Below, one piece after another: positions 23,560 through 35,240 of a stretch of DNA of 64,000 nt. The notes under the pieces were generated by a model. It saw nothing but the letters and a program-made list of their open reading frames with translations, was not told the origin of the DNA and did no database searches. Location of the stretch: the NCBI GenBank assembly GCA_037833965.1, contig AP031352.1:10892501-10956500 (forward strand). Direction: 5' to 3'. The stretch's first letter is position 1. Every line of letters starts with the position of its first letter. Made by a program: the position numbers and the translations under genes. The stretch comes from Marchantia polymorpha subsp. ruderalis. Its lineage: Eukaryota; Streptophyta; Marchantiopsida; Marchantiales; Marchantiaceae.

Positions 23560-25330
23560 CTAATCTAGTTTTGAATATCTCATCAAACTTGAATGAATTA
23601 TGAAATGAACACCATATGTGATAATATGGAAATATTTTTGTGGATGCGATAACGGAATTAATATATGCAAATTTCACAAGAGTTAAAAGTATTTTTCACT
23701 ATTTTTACTCTTCTAATGTCTTTAACATAGTCTCCACAATTCTATTGATTCTGTGAGCTTTGAATTGACTTTTACTCAAATTTATCTCAGATAACTTTTT
23801 GAACTCTCATCATGTTTGTAGAAAAAAATGGATACTAAACTTGATTTGTTTCAAATATTCTGTTACACAAACTTTTCACTCAAAAGCTAATTACAACATT
23901 CATCAATACTTCTAAAAATATACTCTACCTCACGTTTATATTGATGAAAAAAATACACACATATATGAATTATTAAAAAGTGCTTGAGAGTCTATTTTTT
24001 ACTTCTTCATTTATACTATTTGAAAAATTTCCAAAGCAACACATGGTAATTATTATCTAACTTACTTTTACTGAAAGAAATCATTGTAGATTTAATTAAT
24101 TCTCATTACATGATAATATGTCATTGATCTATCTAAATCATCTAGAAGTTTTCTTGATCATACATTGAAATGGCGATATGTCATTTGAAACCTTCAAAAT
24201 TTTAGAAACTTCACTTGCCACTAAGTAGACCCAATCTAAACAATCAAATTTCCATTACTTAGTCAAATCAATCTAAACTAACATGTAGTCAAGAAACTTC
24301 ATTCCTTGAAATCTAAACTTTGATAAAAGACAAAATAATTGTGTTCACTGGAATCCTCTAGAACTAGCTTAATTCGTCTGCCAATTATATATGTCAGAAT
24401 TAAACATAGTCATAACTAGCTAGACTTAGTTATTACTAAACTATCTCTGATAAATCATTAGTTAATTGTACTACTATTTCACACAAACAACAATCAATCT
24501 TATGTCTCTTTTCGTTCAATTGATATTTTTAGTTTTAAAAAAAAAAACTGAATAGAATTTTCTAAACAAAACCAGTACTTATATCAATGATTAACATTTT
24601 ACTTTAGACATGATTTACAAAAATTGCATATAGATACAGTTGAATTAGTTATGAAGCTGTTATTGTTTATGAAGTTAATTTAATGTGAATCATCTTTTTA
24701 AATTTTTCCATAAAAATTACCATAGAATCATTTTCTAATAATATTTTTGGAAACTCAAATACGAAATACATTATGACATGTTCCCAACGTTGTTCTAGAA
24801 TAAGAAAAGATAGAAATAAAACCAGTTGGTTTTTATAACTTACTTTATTTTGTTGTCAAGCATTACAATTACAAATGTAAAATTTTACATACTCTCGAAT
24901 CTTGGTCCAATAAGATGCTCCTATATTTTTCAAGTATTTTTCCACTTGCATATGATTTATGATTGTTGTATCATTACTTTATGCTAAAATCATTATGTGT
25001 AATTTTTTATTATATGGAATCCAAATTTGTTGCTTGTAAAATGTCAAATCTAGATAATTCTCCGCCTTTTCAATTTGTAATACTCTTGTGATTTTTTTTT
25101 ACTCCTTTGTGATCTACGTCATCTTGGTTCAATAATCACGTTTGAAACATAAAATAAGACATGCGTGTGTGACAGTATCTACAAGTTGATTTTTGAACTT
25201 CGCATACACAATCTTCATGCTGAAGCGTTATCATCAATGTAACATTAATTTTCTTATTTAAATTTAATTTTTTGAATTTAAAAAATCCAAAGTTTATGAT
25301 ACATCTCCACCACAAACTCTTTATCATCCA
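23560..25330 (-). mobile_element. Heavily decayed gypsy pol fragment
   Basis: The text aligns with the antisense of the intact gypsy pol at 55.0-56.1 kb. For example tttttgtggatgcgataacg near 23635 matches ttttgtggatgcattaacag near 55154. The stretch 24590-25240 tracks 55385-56050 almost continuously. Differences are dominated by C-to-T and G-to-A changes, which explains the AT-rich composition and many stops. About 23770-24515 has no counterpart and looks like an insertion. The covered part corresponds to integrase and the RNase H end. Beyond about 25330 the match is lost. Confidence 0.8.
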
Positions 25331-27676
25331 CATAATATTTTATTGTCAACACAATGATGAGTTACTCTCAATACATTCATCAATAAATTCTTACGATATT
25401 CATTTCAAACTAATAACTAAAATATCATGACAACATTCCGGCCTCATGGGGGCAATTCTTCCACACATAGTCTCCAACTATTAGACTAGAAGAACTCGAA
25501 TTAAACTTTGGAGTAAAAGACATGTAGATTATTGGAAGATAGGCGACAAAGGTCCATGGTGGAATACTATACAAGATAATGAATTGTTGATTTCCTGCAT
25601 GTATTTTACGTTTCGGTTTTATCTCATCATGTAATTTTTTTGTATATAGAGCTTCTTTCAATTATGAGGTAGAGTTTTAACGGTATGGTAGTCCCAACAA
25701 TGTTCATAAGGTAGGTGGTAATGAAAGTAGACTTGCAATGTTATTCTTAGGAATTACACGTCACTTTAGGATGGAGTGGGATAGATACCGATTTTATCTT
25801 TCCAAATCTCCTAATAGACTCAAAAAATAATAATTCATATTCATGATATCAGATCTCGCATTCTTTCTGGCCACACTTCTTTTCTTGCCGTCTCTATGTT
25901 TTGTCGTAAATATTGTCCTCAAATGTTTTCATTTGGTTTCTTGACGAGGGTTCCATGCTCATTTAACTTTAACTACAGATAAAGGCTAAATGTTGAACAA
26001 GAAAAACACCGCCATCTGACTGCAAAGGTGAAAAGCAAAGACTGACTGCGTCTCAAACCGTCCATCACCAATATGATTTGGTTCTCCACATTCAGGGCGG
26101 TAAGATACTACTCCCCTGTATGTAAAAGAATTTCAGTGACAACCACTCATGTAGCAATATGGATAGATGACACGCTCCATCGTCCACTCCGCTGGAACTA
26201 CTTTTTGTAAAGATATGGAAATCGACGAACAAGGATGTACATCACACACATGCCCAAAGAAATCGGGCACTGGGATCTCCCTACTTCTTGAAATTGCTTT
26301 CTGCCATATAAACCAATGAGAAAGAAAAAAGAGAAACAATTTGTATTATGATGAACATTAGGATATTAGAGAAGAAAGGAATCATAAAAACACGTGTTCA
26401 TGAGAGTTGACTAACATATTGTTTCGTTCATATATGTGTACATAATCACTCGACTAAGAATCTCAGAGAAGGAAGAATTCAGGCAGAGCTTACAGAACAG
26501 GAAATAAACATGTGCTTGTAATAACAAGCCATAACCTAATGGATTCAAAATGAATTCGCCAAGGTTTAGCTCTTCTCCCTAGCCTTCACGAGTCAAGCAA
26601 AGATCCAAAGCATTCTGTGACACGGGATTGGCTTTGAGAAACTTCAATAAAAAGGCAATCATCATGCCTTGACTTGGTGAACGATGTAGTACTTCAAATT
26701 ACATGTTGTTGACTGACCACGTCGTTTGAACACTATGAGCATTAGTCAGTAAATGATACTTAGAACATTGTGCTGTGGTTGCTTTGTCGCTTCAAAGCAG
26801 AAGTGACAAAGTCCCGAGGTAGGACCAACTCCAAAAGAAGAAGGAAAAGACAGATTAAACATATTCATGCCTGAAACCAATGACAATGAGGTGCAATCTT
26901 CCAAGTACCAAACGATCTCTTCCATGTCAATCAGAGGGAAAAATATACGAAATCCACCGGACCAAACGCTCTGTGGATATGAAAGTTTCCTCGATATATA
27001 TATATAATCACACGAATGCCAGCCAAGTAACGCTGATCTGCAGAATTCAAACACAAAAAAAACGCATCCCTGTGATTATCGGAGGTGCCAGCATGCTTCT
27101 AGTTGATTAACTACCAGACAAACAGCGGCCGGACACAGTTGGCTTTATGGCCGGAAAAACTCGAGAGACGCAACAAGTAACTACCTCCAAGTGGTCACGC
27201 ATCCCTTTAACGAGTACGGATGTCACCATAGATCAGACACAGATGTCAAACTCGATTTTACTGCGATGAAGTTTCTGCACGAAATCTAAATTACATGGAG
27301 CGAGCCTTTGGACCGCTAAAAATCTGATGTGTTTCGTACGAGCACGAAACTGTTGAATCTAGAGAGTCTCTCCTTCAAAAATGGAAAGCTAAGTGTACAA
27401 TGGAAAAGAAGTGCATCCCCTCCGATATCCCAACCAAATCACAACTTTCTTGAATCCCCGCATCAATCCCTACATCATAGAGAGAGAAAGAAGGATCAGC
27501 CAAACCTCCTACACATTCCTTTCACTCACAAAGTCAAAAACCAAAGTTGATTATAGTTTTATCTCAGCTTTTGAACATCGAAAAAAGTCGTTGTACACCA
27601 ATATACCGAAAACCTGTGTATCTATCAATATATTGCAATTTGAACTGTACAAGTCAAAACTCGACATAAGGATACT
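25331..27676. other. No gene supported
   Basis: This stretch holds short frames on both strands (25425-25661, 26133-26339, 26746-27054, 27329-27698), none recognisable. The part before about 25850 is AT-rich and may still belong to the decayed transposon nest. Confidence 0.35.
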
Positions 27677-28196
27677 CCTTATAAGGATAACCTCGTAGAT
27701 AAGTATATTTTTTGCGGTCCCGTAGATTTTAGGCGGCAGAATAAGGATACCCTGGCCGTAAGGATATCCTTAGTGATTCACGGTCCCGATTTCTCGATCT
27801 CACCTATTTTGACCTCGAAGCTTAATATTACGTCTAAATCCACAACAAAATAACCACCAAAATGGACGACAAGAAACGGCGTAGAGCCTTGAGCGATGCT
27901 GAGAAAAGCATTCTCCGGAAGCGGAAGAGTAACAGGAGGATGTCGAAGTTATAACTACAGTGGAAGCATTAAGGTGTATGGAGAAGGTCAAGCTTTGGAA
28001 GTTACAGAAGGAGAACATTCGCAATATGCGTGCATTAGATGAGATCGAGGTCGAGATGGATTGTTACAAGAATTCTACAGCTATTCAGACTAAGATTGAC
28101 AGCTTTTTCACGTCTAAATAGGCCATCTTTAATATAAGGATACCTCGACATATACTCATAATCTCACTGTCCCGATCGTATCCTTATATCGAGTTT
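27677..28196 (+). mobile_element. Internally deleted pogo-like (Tc1/mariner) element
   Basis: Inverted ends share TATAAGGATA: ttataaggataacc near 27677 faces cgtatccttata ending near 28196. A second copy of ataaggatac lies at about 27665, so the left end is uncertain by about 15 bp. The flanks are TA-rich, compatible with a TA target, but a clean duplication was not seen. Between the ends lie two short coding-like segments that resemble the start and the end of a pogo-family transposase. That is what an internal deletion would leave. Confidence 0.55.
27862..28121 (+). pseudogene. Transposase remnant: basic N-terminus plus C-terminal PIP-box
   Basis: From ATG 27862 a 30-codon frame reads MDDKKRRRALSDAEKSILRK and then a stop. 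This resembles the beginning of a CENP-B/pogo-type helix-turn-helix. In another frame the segment from about 27936 to the TAG at 28119 is open and ends QTKIDSFFTSK. That fits the PCNA-interacting (PIP) box consensus QxxIxxFF exactly, at the very C-terminus. The catalytic DDE core is absent. PCNA binding by pogo-type transposases is known (Drosophila pogo). The assignment here rests on motif and position only. Confidence 0.5.
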
Positions 28197-28453
28197 AGAA
28201 TGTAGACGGAAAATCTGTATTGACCGTGACTAAACCCCTCGCAATCTTTACGGGATTGTTCTGGTCGACAAAGTCGTAGCAGATGGTTGGTATGCAATAA
28301 TCATTTTCATTGACTGTCCATTTCTGTTGATAAAATGCTGTGAAGGTGGAGTAAGTAAGTACCTGAAAGAGAAGCCTGCTGAAAAATTAAGGCAGCAATC
28401 TGTGCAGCCAAGCGACACCGATTACTTCAGCAGAAACGTCTGTACCTGTACCT
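28197..28453. other. 3' flank of CDKE
   Basis: Non-coding sequence between the pogo-like element and the CDKE stop. It probably contains the CDKE 3' UTR, because the gene runs leftward. No clear polyadenylation signal was chosen. Confidence 0.4.
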
Positions 28454-29788
28454 TTACATGCGCCTGGATTTGTTGAGAGGCTGGTAGTTGTTGTAATTTT
28501 GATTTCCAGAATCGGGCTCTTTTCTCCGTCCCTGCTGATTGACACTACTAAAATTGTTCATGTTGTTCTGAGGCATTCTCTGTATAGCTGGCAAGTGTAG
28601 CGGCTGATGCATTGCGGGAACCTGCATCATATGTTCACCTCTTTGCTGTTGCTGAGGAGCCAAATTTGTATTACTTTGAGGGGGAGCAGTACTGCCATCA
28701 AAATCTGTCGAGTAATCAACTGGTCTGGCGGGATAATGTACAACTTTTTCACCGGGTGATCCTGGAACGAGGGCATTTCTCCCCGGCAAGGGCTCCGTTC
28801 GAAAATATTGATGATCCAATGCCTGAGCTGCGGAGATACGCTTGGCTGGATCGTACTCCAGCATCTTCGAAAGGAGATCAAACGCAGGAGATTTGGCAGG
28901 CTGCTGGACTATACTATACAAGCCGGGATTCTCGTACTTCCTCCCTTGAATTAAATTGCGGTTGGCCTGCCAGAAGGGAAGATTGAGAAGAGTTGGCCAT
29001 CGATCAGCGGTAGGATGACCTAAAGTTTTAAAAATTTTGTCAAGCTGATCCAGTTGGAAGGGATTTTGGCCGTTCTTGTCTTCAATGCCCTGGAACAGGG
29101 GTTTCAGGGTAAGAAGCTCGGCAAATATACAACCTACAGCCCACATGTCCACAGCACTCGTGTAGTGTTTTGCCCCAAGAAGGAGCTCAGGAGCCCTGTA
29201 CCATATGGTAACGACCACCCCGTTATCACACAAGGGTTTTAGAGGAGCTTGATGAACTCTAGCTAGCCCGAAGTCACCGATCTTCACCACTCCCTGCTCT
29301 TCGCCATCTCCCATGACCAGAATGTTGGAGGGTTTCAAATCCCGGTGTATAATCCAATTACTGTGCAAATAATTTAGCCCGTTCAAAATTTGCCATAACA
29401 GGGACTTCACCGTGTACTGGTTGATGGGAGAGCTCAACTTCTCTCGGTGATGTCGAATGATTTCATAAAGATCATGCTCCGCGTAATCGAAAGCTAGATA
29501 TAGCGACATGTCCACATAGTTGATGTGTACATTGACGAGCTTGACGATATTATCGTGGATGCATTCCCGCAGAAGCATTATCTCCCGGATGGCCGTCGGA
29601 GAAACTCCATCCCCTTCCTTGGACTGCTTAAATTTTTTAATCGCAATGCGCACACCCCTATGTAGCGGCTGCTGTCTACGGGCTAAATACACCAATCCAT
29701 AGGTTCCTTCGCCAATCTTCCCGACTAACTCGTATTGCTGCAGCCACGCAGGTCGCGCGCGCTGCCTCGGATTTCCTGGATCCACCAT
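28454..29788 (-). CDS. CDKE: Cyclin-dependent kinase E (CDK8 orthologue, Mediator kinase module)
   Basis: This is an intact intronless 444-residue frame from ATG 29788. The glycine loop GEGTYGLV is at 26-33, the ATP-binding lysine in AIKK near 51, the cyclin-binding helix SPTAIRE at 63-69 (the plant CDKE signature), HRDLKPSN at 148-155 with catalytic Asp150, and DFGLAR at 172-177. The activation segment ends [14 protein letters not shown] and lacks the usual CAK-target threonine, as in CDK8. The tail after about 345 is Gln/Asn/Pro-rich. In plants CDKE (HEN3 in Arabidopsis) pairs with cyclin C, MED12 and MED13 and phosphorylates the transcription machinery in the nucleus. An intronless structure is typical of plant CDKE. 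Nothing is damaged. Confidence 0.97.
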   Translation of the reverse strand: MVDPGNPRQRARPAWLQQYELVGKIGEGTYGLVYLARRQQPLHRGVRIAIKKFKQSKEGDGVSPTAIREIMLLRECIHDNIVKLVNVHINYVDMSLYLAFDYAEHDLYEIIRHHREKLSSPINQYTVKSLLWQILNGLNYLHSNWIIHRDLKPSNILVMGDGEEQGVVKIGDFGLARVHQAPLKPLCDNGVVVTIWYRAPELLLGAKHYTSAVDMWAVGCIFAELLTLKPLFQGIEDKNGQNPFQLDQLDKIFKTLGHPTADRWPTLLNLPFWQANRNLIQGRKYENPGLYSIVQQPAKSPAFDLLSKMLEYDPAKRISAAQALDHQYFRTEPLPGRNALVPGSPGEKVVHYPARPVDYSTDFDGSTAPPQSNTNLAPQQQQRGEHMMQVPAMHQPLHLPAIQRMPQNNMNNFSSVNQQGRRKEPDSGNQNYNNYQPLNKSRRM

Positions 29789-31100
29789 GGCTCATTTGGC
29801 GGCCCTCCACGCTTCCTGCTGCTCCTCCTCCTCCTCCACTTCCCGCCGAATTCAGGCCTCCTTCGATACCATCATCGGGGTCGCACCATTCAAACCAGCC
29901 AGCCCCCACCCTACAACCTCATGCCTTATCATCTAAAAGACGGACCCTAAACCCAGCCCGTCGGCCTCCTCCTGCTCCTGCTCCGCCTCCTCACGGCCGT
30001 CTCGAAGCCATGCTCGCCGAAAATCGCCTGCTCCTGCGACGAGAAATTATTTACAGCCGCATCCTCGATCCACCGCAACATTTCCTATCTCCGCTCACTC
30101 ACGCTTCTCCACACGATCCCTCGCGCCGAACCACTAACATCTCCACGCTGCAGCTCCTCCTCCCGTTCACCAACTGCTCGTATTCTAGTCGCCACCACCG
30201 CCAGCAGCGAGCACGGTTCGACACTCCCAGCCCGGCAACCGAACCGACGAGCCCAGTCCGAGAGAAAAAACCCCCGCCTTGCCCTCCCCCTCCTCCATCG
30301 CCGCCTGCCTGCCTGCCTGCCTGCCTGCCTGCTCGTCGACTTCCCCGCCCCCAGCCCCGCCCTCCGCCCTGTCCTCGTGCCTGGACTGGATGCAGGCTTC
30401 GAAGCTCCCGCTGCTTTCGGCTGGTGCCTGTCTGGCTCGTTGGCTGGCCAACGTCTTCCTCCTCCTCCTCCTCCTTCTCTCGTCGCTCTCTCGTCCTCCC
30501 TCTCTCTCTCTCTCTCTCTGGTCCTCTCCCTTAGGCTTTCCTTCCCTTGCCTACCTCCTCCTCCTCTTCCTGCCGCTATTCATGGCGCACCTGGGCCGAG
30601 ATTCCACGACGGGACCGGCACACGCAGCAGAAGGCGCTCAAACGCAAGCCAGGCGCCGACAGCCGAGCGCAACGATCGCATCGTCTCCTCCTCTCCCGTG
30701 CTCCGATCGTGCCCCTTCGTCGGCTTCTACATCGGCCCCCCTCCTTCATTCATTCATTACCATTCCTTCCTTCCTTCATTTATTCCTCCGCCTCCCCGAG
30801 CGCCTCTCGTCTCTCCACCCCACCCCCCACCCTACCCAACCCAACAACGATCGAACGGACCCCTCTCCTCCCCTCTCTCTCTCTCTCTCTCTCCCGCTTC
30901 CCTCTCGCGCCCCTCCTACTCCTCCTCCTCCTCCTCCTCGCGGACCGGGGACCGCGGACCTCGACTCCCTCGCCCGGTCCCTGGACTACGCCTCTGACCG
31001 CGACTCGCGGCTCTACCCTCGTGACTGTATTATACGCGTATATGTCGTACGTAGCCTAGTGCACGACACGGGCTGAGCCGCCTGACTCCACCCCTGGGTT
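29789..31100 (-). promoter_or_regulatory. Pyrimidine-rich (plus strand) leader and promoter region of CDKE
   Basis: This GC- and CT-rich stretch lies directly upstream of the CDKE start. On the gene strand it is GA-rich. It is the expected place for a long 5' UTR and a core promoter of the GA-type that lacks a TATA box, though no TATA or initiator was identified. Long frames across it on the plus strand (30010-31076) translate to Pro/Ser/Leu low-complexity sequence and look artefactual. Confidence 0.45.
30303..30939. repeat. Cluster of microsatellites: (GCCT)7, (CT)n, (CT)n, (CTC)n
   Basis: Perfect runs are (GCCT)7 at 30303-30330, a CT run at 30500-30519, a second at about 30873-30893 and CTC triplets at about 30920-30939. 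All are polypyrimidine on the plus strand, inside the CDKE upstream region. They explain the long proline- and serine-rich frames there. Confidence 0.9.
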
Positions 31101-34085
31101 CGGATCTGACTCGAGGTCGAACAGAACAGGACAGAACAGAACAGAAGTTGGAGATCGGCGGGTCTGAGGACTGGGCATGGAGTTCCGTGGTACGTCGCGG
31201 GACCAGGGGGAAAGCGACGCCCCTGACCGAGGCTAGACTTTGGTTATTCGCGACTCTGGGTCACTCTGGGTCGCAAGCTGACCTCGGGTCCTGGTTGGTC
31301 GCGAGAGCAGGACGGCCGCAGAAGTCCGCCCGGGTCGCGAAAGCAGAAGTCCGGCTTCGTCGCGCGTAGCGGTTCAGGGATCGCGAAATGCCGAACGACT
31401 TGGCCCGGCCGGCCTCGGACCTTCGATCCGCGCCGCACGCGGAGAATGTTCGCCGGCATCTGGAGATCGTGGCCTTCCGTTCCGGCACTGCCGGTCTCTG
31501 ACAGATCCGGCCCGTTCGAATCCTCCGTCCTTCGAATTCGTCTCCGCGCCGCGGATCGACGGCTCCGGGCGGGCGATGGCGGCGACTTTGAACGCGTCCC
31601 CGGCCTTAGCCGGTACGAGGACAGCGTGCCGGTGGCCCTGGCAAGCTTTTCGGTCTCGGCGTCGGTCATTGGACCGGATCCCGAATTTCTCGGTCCCTGG
31701 GGATCGGTCAGCCTCGCGCTGTCGGCCCGTACGTACGCCCGTCAGACGGCCGCCCCGGCCGGTCGCGTCGTCGTGTCCCCATGCTGCAGTACAGTACACG
31801 GCCCAAGCACCCCTTTGCCACGCCCTCGAGAAGCTTAGAGAACATGCGGTTCGGGACGACGACGACGAAGCCTTCTTCTCGAGGGCGTGTCAATCCTTCG
31901 GTGCATGGTGCGGTGCATTCTCCTGCTCCGCCGTTCGATCGCCTTTCTCGCTATGTCTCCTCTCACTCACTCTCTCATCTTTCTCATCTTTTCTGGATCT
32001 TCGAGGATCGACATGGGCATCTCCCATCGTCATTTGGGTGGTGAGAAATCATTTCCCCGGCTCAATGAAGAGCCCCAGAATCTATCCGAGGTCGACACCT
32101 GGATCTTTTCGATGACCCGAGAATCCAGTCTTTGAATCGAGTGACGGTCGTCGCCGAACTGCTGCACTCGCCCACTCATGTGTGCGGTATGTGTGGGCAT
32201 GCGCGAGGGTTTTAAATTGCGCAAAACCTACAGCCATAGACATGGCCGTATTTTATATTATGGCGCTCGCCTTTCCTGCCCGCATGAGACATCGACAGTC
32301 GAAAATCGCCTTCTTATAGTAGGTCGAGGGCGTTGGCCGGGTTAGCCTTTTGCCGCACCTACTGTGGCGATCATAAAGAAGGGTAAAGTGAAATATGAGT
32401 GTGCATATTTATGTTTGAACCCGCCTTCTATATGCTCTGCGATGAGGCCGGAATATATGCTCGAAAAGCGCCCTTCCAGCCTCCCTTTACTTTCTTGTCA
32501 GCCGAGGCGGAAGCGTTCCGAGGCTCCGAGGCAGATGGACCCATCTTTTCGAGTGCATACTGACAATTCCTTCTGTCATTGTTGTTGCGACAGTTTTAGG
32601 GTGCTCTCGAGTCTACGTTTCATCTTGCAGACGTCGAGGCTGGAAGTGGAAACTTTATCGGACCCGCTCATTGATTTGCAATATTTTGACTTCCACAAAA
32701 GATATACCGGACAGTGACTTGTCCTTTCCGCTGTTTCTGCTCCCCACATCCACGGGTCTAAAATAATTCTCAATCCACGTTCCTGAAAAGTGAATACGAT
32801 AACTTTGCATCAGGGTTTCGAATCTTCGACAACGAGGGAGGGTTCTCTTTAATCCCTCAGTCCGTTTCGATTATGCAAAAGTTCACACCAAAAAAGTATC
32901 TCCGAGCATATCCCGGACATTGTTCATGGAATTTTAGTAACTCGTCCAGAAGTTACGCAGGCACCGCAAGAGAGAAGGCTTCGAGTTACCGAGCATCGAA
33001 CAGTCATCACGCTTTCCTCATGACATTCGAAGAGGAAACAACAATAAAATATGTTTTTCTTGGAAAGGACGAAGGCTAATGCTGAGCTATCAGCGGTTCC
33101 TAGGTCTATGATCTGCGAAATAGTTACTTTCAAGAATTTTCCTGACAAGATCGTCTCTCCAAAGCAAACGATAAGAGAATGAAACAAAGTCCACAGCACG
33201 GAAACCTTGGACCACCGAAGAAGGAGACAAAGGCGTAAACGCTTTATTACCTGCTCGTACTTTCCTCCCATTTCTTTATGACAGCAGCTGCGTAGTCAAT
33301 GTGAGGTGAAAAGCTCCCGATCTATCTTTTCAAAACGGAAGGCAGTGGGCGAGGAGAGGAAGGAACTAGATCTCGTCTCATCGTCGCAATAGAATCCGAG
33401 CAAGCCCACAAACAAGAGAAAAGAAAAGATCGCAACCTCCGATGGATGTCCAGGTACGAGGCATGGAAAGTTGCACTTACTTCCGTCACAAGTTGAGCGA
33501 CCTTCTTCGTGGCTGTGCATGCATGCTCGCGCTTGCCCGCCCGATTTTTCCAGACGGTCCTCCCACGTCGGCTCTGCCATGATCCACTTGCCAAGGCGCA
33601 TTTGCTCCATCGACACCCGACCCGCTCACCAGTGCATGAACCACCTGTAGCGATGTCCACCAGCTCCTCCGCTGGCAAACCTTGACTGTCGTGTGAGATT
33701 CTGCGCGTCCATCGATTTGTTACAGTGCCTCTTTTCTGGTTCCAACATCGATCTCGACGATGCGTGCACTCGATCGATCCATCCCTCTCACGTCTTCCAT
33801 CTGTTCTTAGCTTGGTGAAGGAACCGGAGCACGAGAAATGAAGGACAGCCTTGTTTAACGTTAAAATGCATTTCTTCCTCCTGCTGAAACACATTTCATA
33901 CATCGGGAGACGGAGTTTGGCCAGAGCTTGGACTCCTTTTTCTCTGTACAACACTGATTTCAAGGAATGTTTTTCTCACTCTAAAATGTTGAAAGTCCCT
34001 CTCACCAGAAAATTAAACTCCATACTCATATATAGGATACAACTAAAAGAGGAACGGGGGAGTATAGAGAGTATAACTTGGCTAT
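31101..34085. other. No gene supported; GC-rich until about 31.9 kb
   Basis: Overlapping frames of 100-180 codons appear on both strands at 31244-32115. This is expected of very GC-rich sequence; no domain is recognisable. Frames at 33296-33963 minus are likewise unrecognised. A short acagaacagaac-type repeat lies at about 31121-31146. An unrecognised exon in this stretch cannot be excluded. Confidence 0.35.
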
Positions 34086-35240
34086 GATGAAATAAATCGA
34101 AAGGTGCATAAGAAACCTTACAAATAAAATTTTCTTATCTTGATCGAAAATTTGCATAAACTTGATACAAGATTTTTGAATAAAAGAAGTGATCATTTTT
34201 TCATAACATTATGATCACAAAGTTGAAGAACCTCAAAGTATTGCGTGATGTGTCTAAACATCAAGCAATGATTTGGGTTTTCCAATAAAATGTACATCCA
34301 TCCTTCAAAATACATTTTTTAAGAAGTTGAGATTTCAAGTTTTTTCTTTTGATGTTTTATTAATACATTTTATCAATTATCTTTCCATATAATTTGTATT
34401 AATCATGCCTCATTGCATACATCATATCATTAATGTCATTATTAGTAATTTTGTGAATTTCAAATAGAAATCAAGTCATATGCACCCTTGTTGCAATTAG
34501 ACTAAAACCACATTCACATGCGGATGAATGTGATTTATTTTGAGTTGCATTAGATGATTTACATATATTATGTACATAAAATAACAATTATCATCAATAT
34601 TGTGGGGAAATTAAATACTAATCCCTTTTTAGGATTTCTTCTGAAGTATTTTATTAAGATAGACGTGTGCTAATCCTAGTAAACTATTGTAAAATTATCG
34701 TCAAATGTTGAAAGTCATGTATTTAGATCACATTATACGATGCTGTGCAGATTCATAATGTTTGCATATCAGCAATAAAACAAGGGTAAACTTGACTTAC
34801 TACACAGTACAGAAGGGAAAAAAAGTTTGTTATAGTCTGTGATGGTAGATCATAAGCATGGAGTGAATGCAAACGTCTTTAGATCTGCTAGGATTAAAGT
34901 TTATAATATTTGTTCAAAACTACGTGATGTCTATCGACACAAGTTTGATTATCATGTTCGTAGATGGGCAACGAGTGGATCGGCAACATTCAACATTTTC
35001 AAGCATACGGAACCGCGAGAGTTGAAATGTCATCTATATAACGTTGAACCAATAAACAACCAATTAGACGTGTTTCTGAAAAAGATAGTGAAAGTCTACC
35101 ATGCTAAATCACAAGGTACCATTCCAGTATAGAACTAGAATAGTGTAGTCAACGTGAAATCATTAGACAATAATCACAATGATGTGATGTGATGATTCTG
35201 GGTATACTATATTGTTTGAAGATAGAGTGAAAATTGTGGT
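34086..35240. other. AT-rich island with one unrecognised 97-codon frame
   Basis: Composition turns AT-rich at about 34090 and recovers near 35240. The frame 34839-35132 plus (MMVDHKHGVNANVF...) has mixed composition but no family resemblance. By analogy with the other islands it may be a decayed transposon. I could not align it to the copies in this window. Confidence 0.35.

Noticed and set aside
30010-31076. Several long plus-strand frames of 170-265 codons
   Set aside because: They translate to proline, serine and leucine low-complexity sequence created by CT and CTC repeats upstream of CDKE, with all three frames equally open.
31244-32115. Overlapping frames of 100-180 codons on both strands
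   Set aside because: Very GC-rich DNA opens all frames. No domain, no codon preference for one frame, no splice structure.
33322-33963. 213-codon minus-strand frame
   Set aside because: No recognisable motif, Arg/Ser/Cys-rich in the manner of a chance frame, no supporting neighbours.
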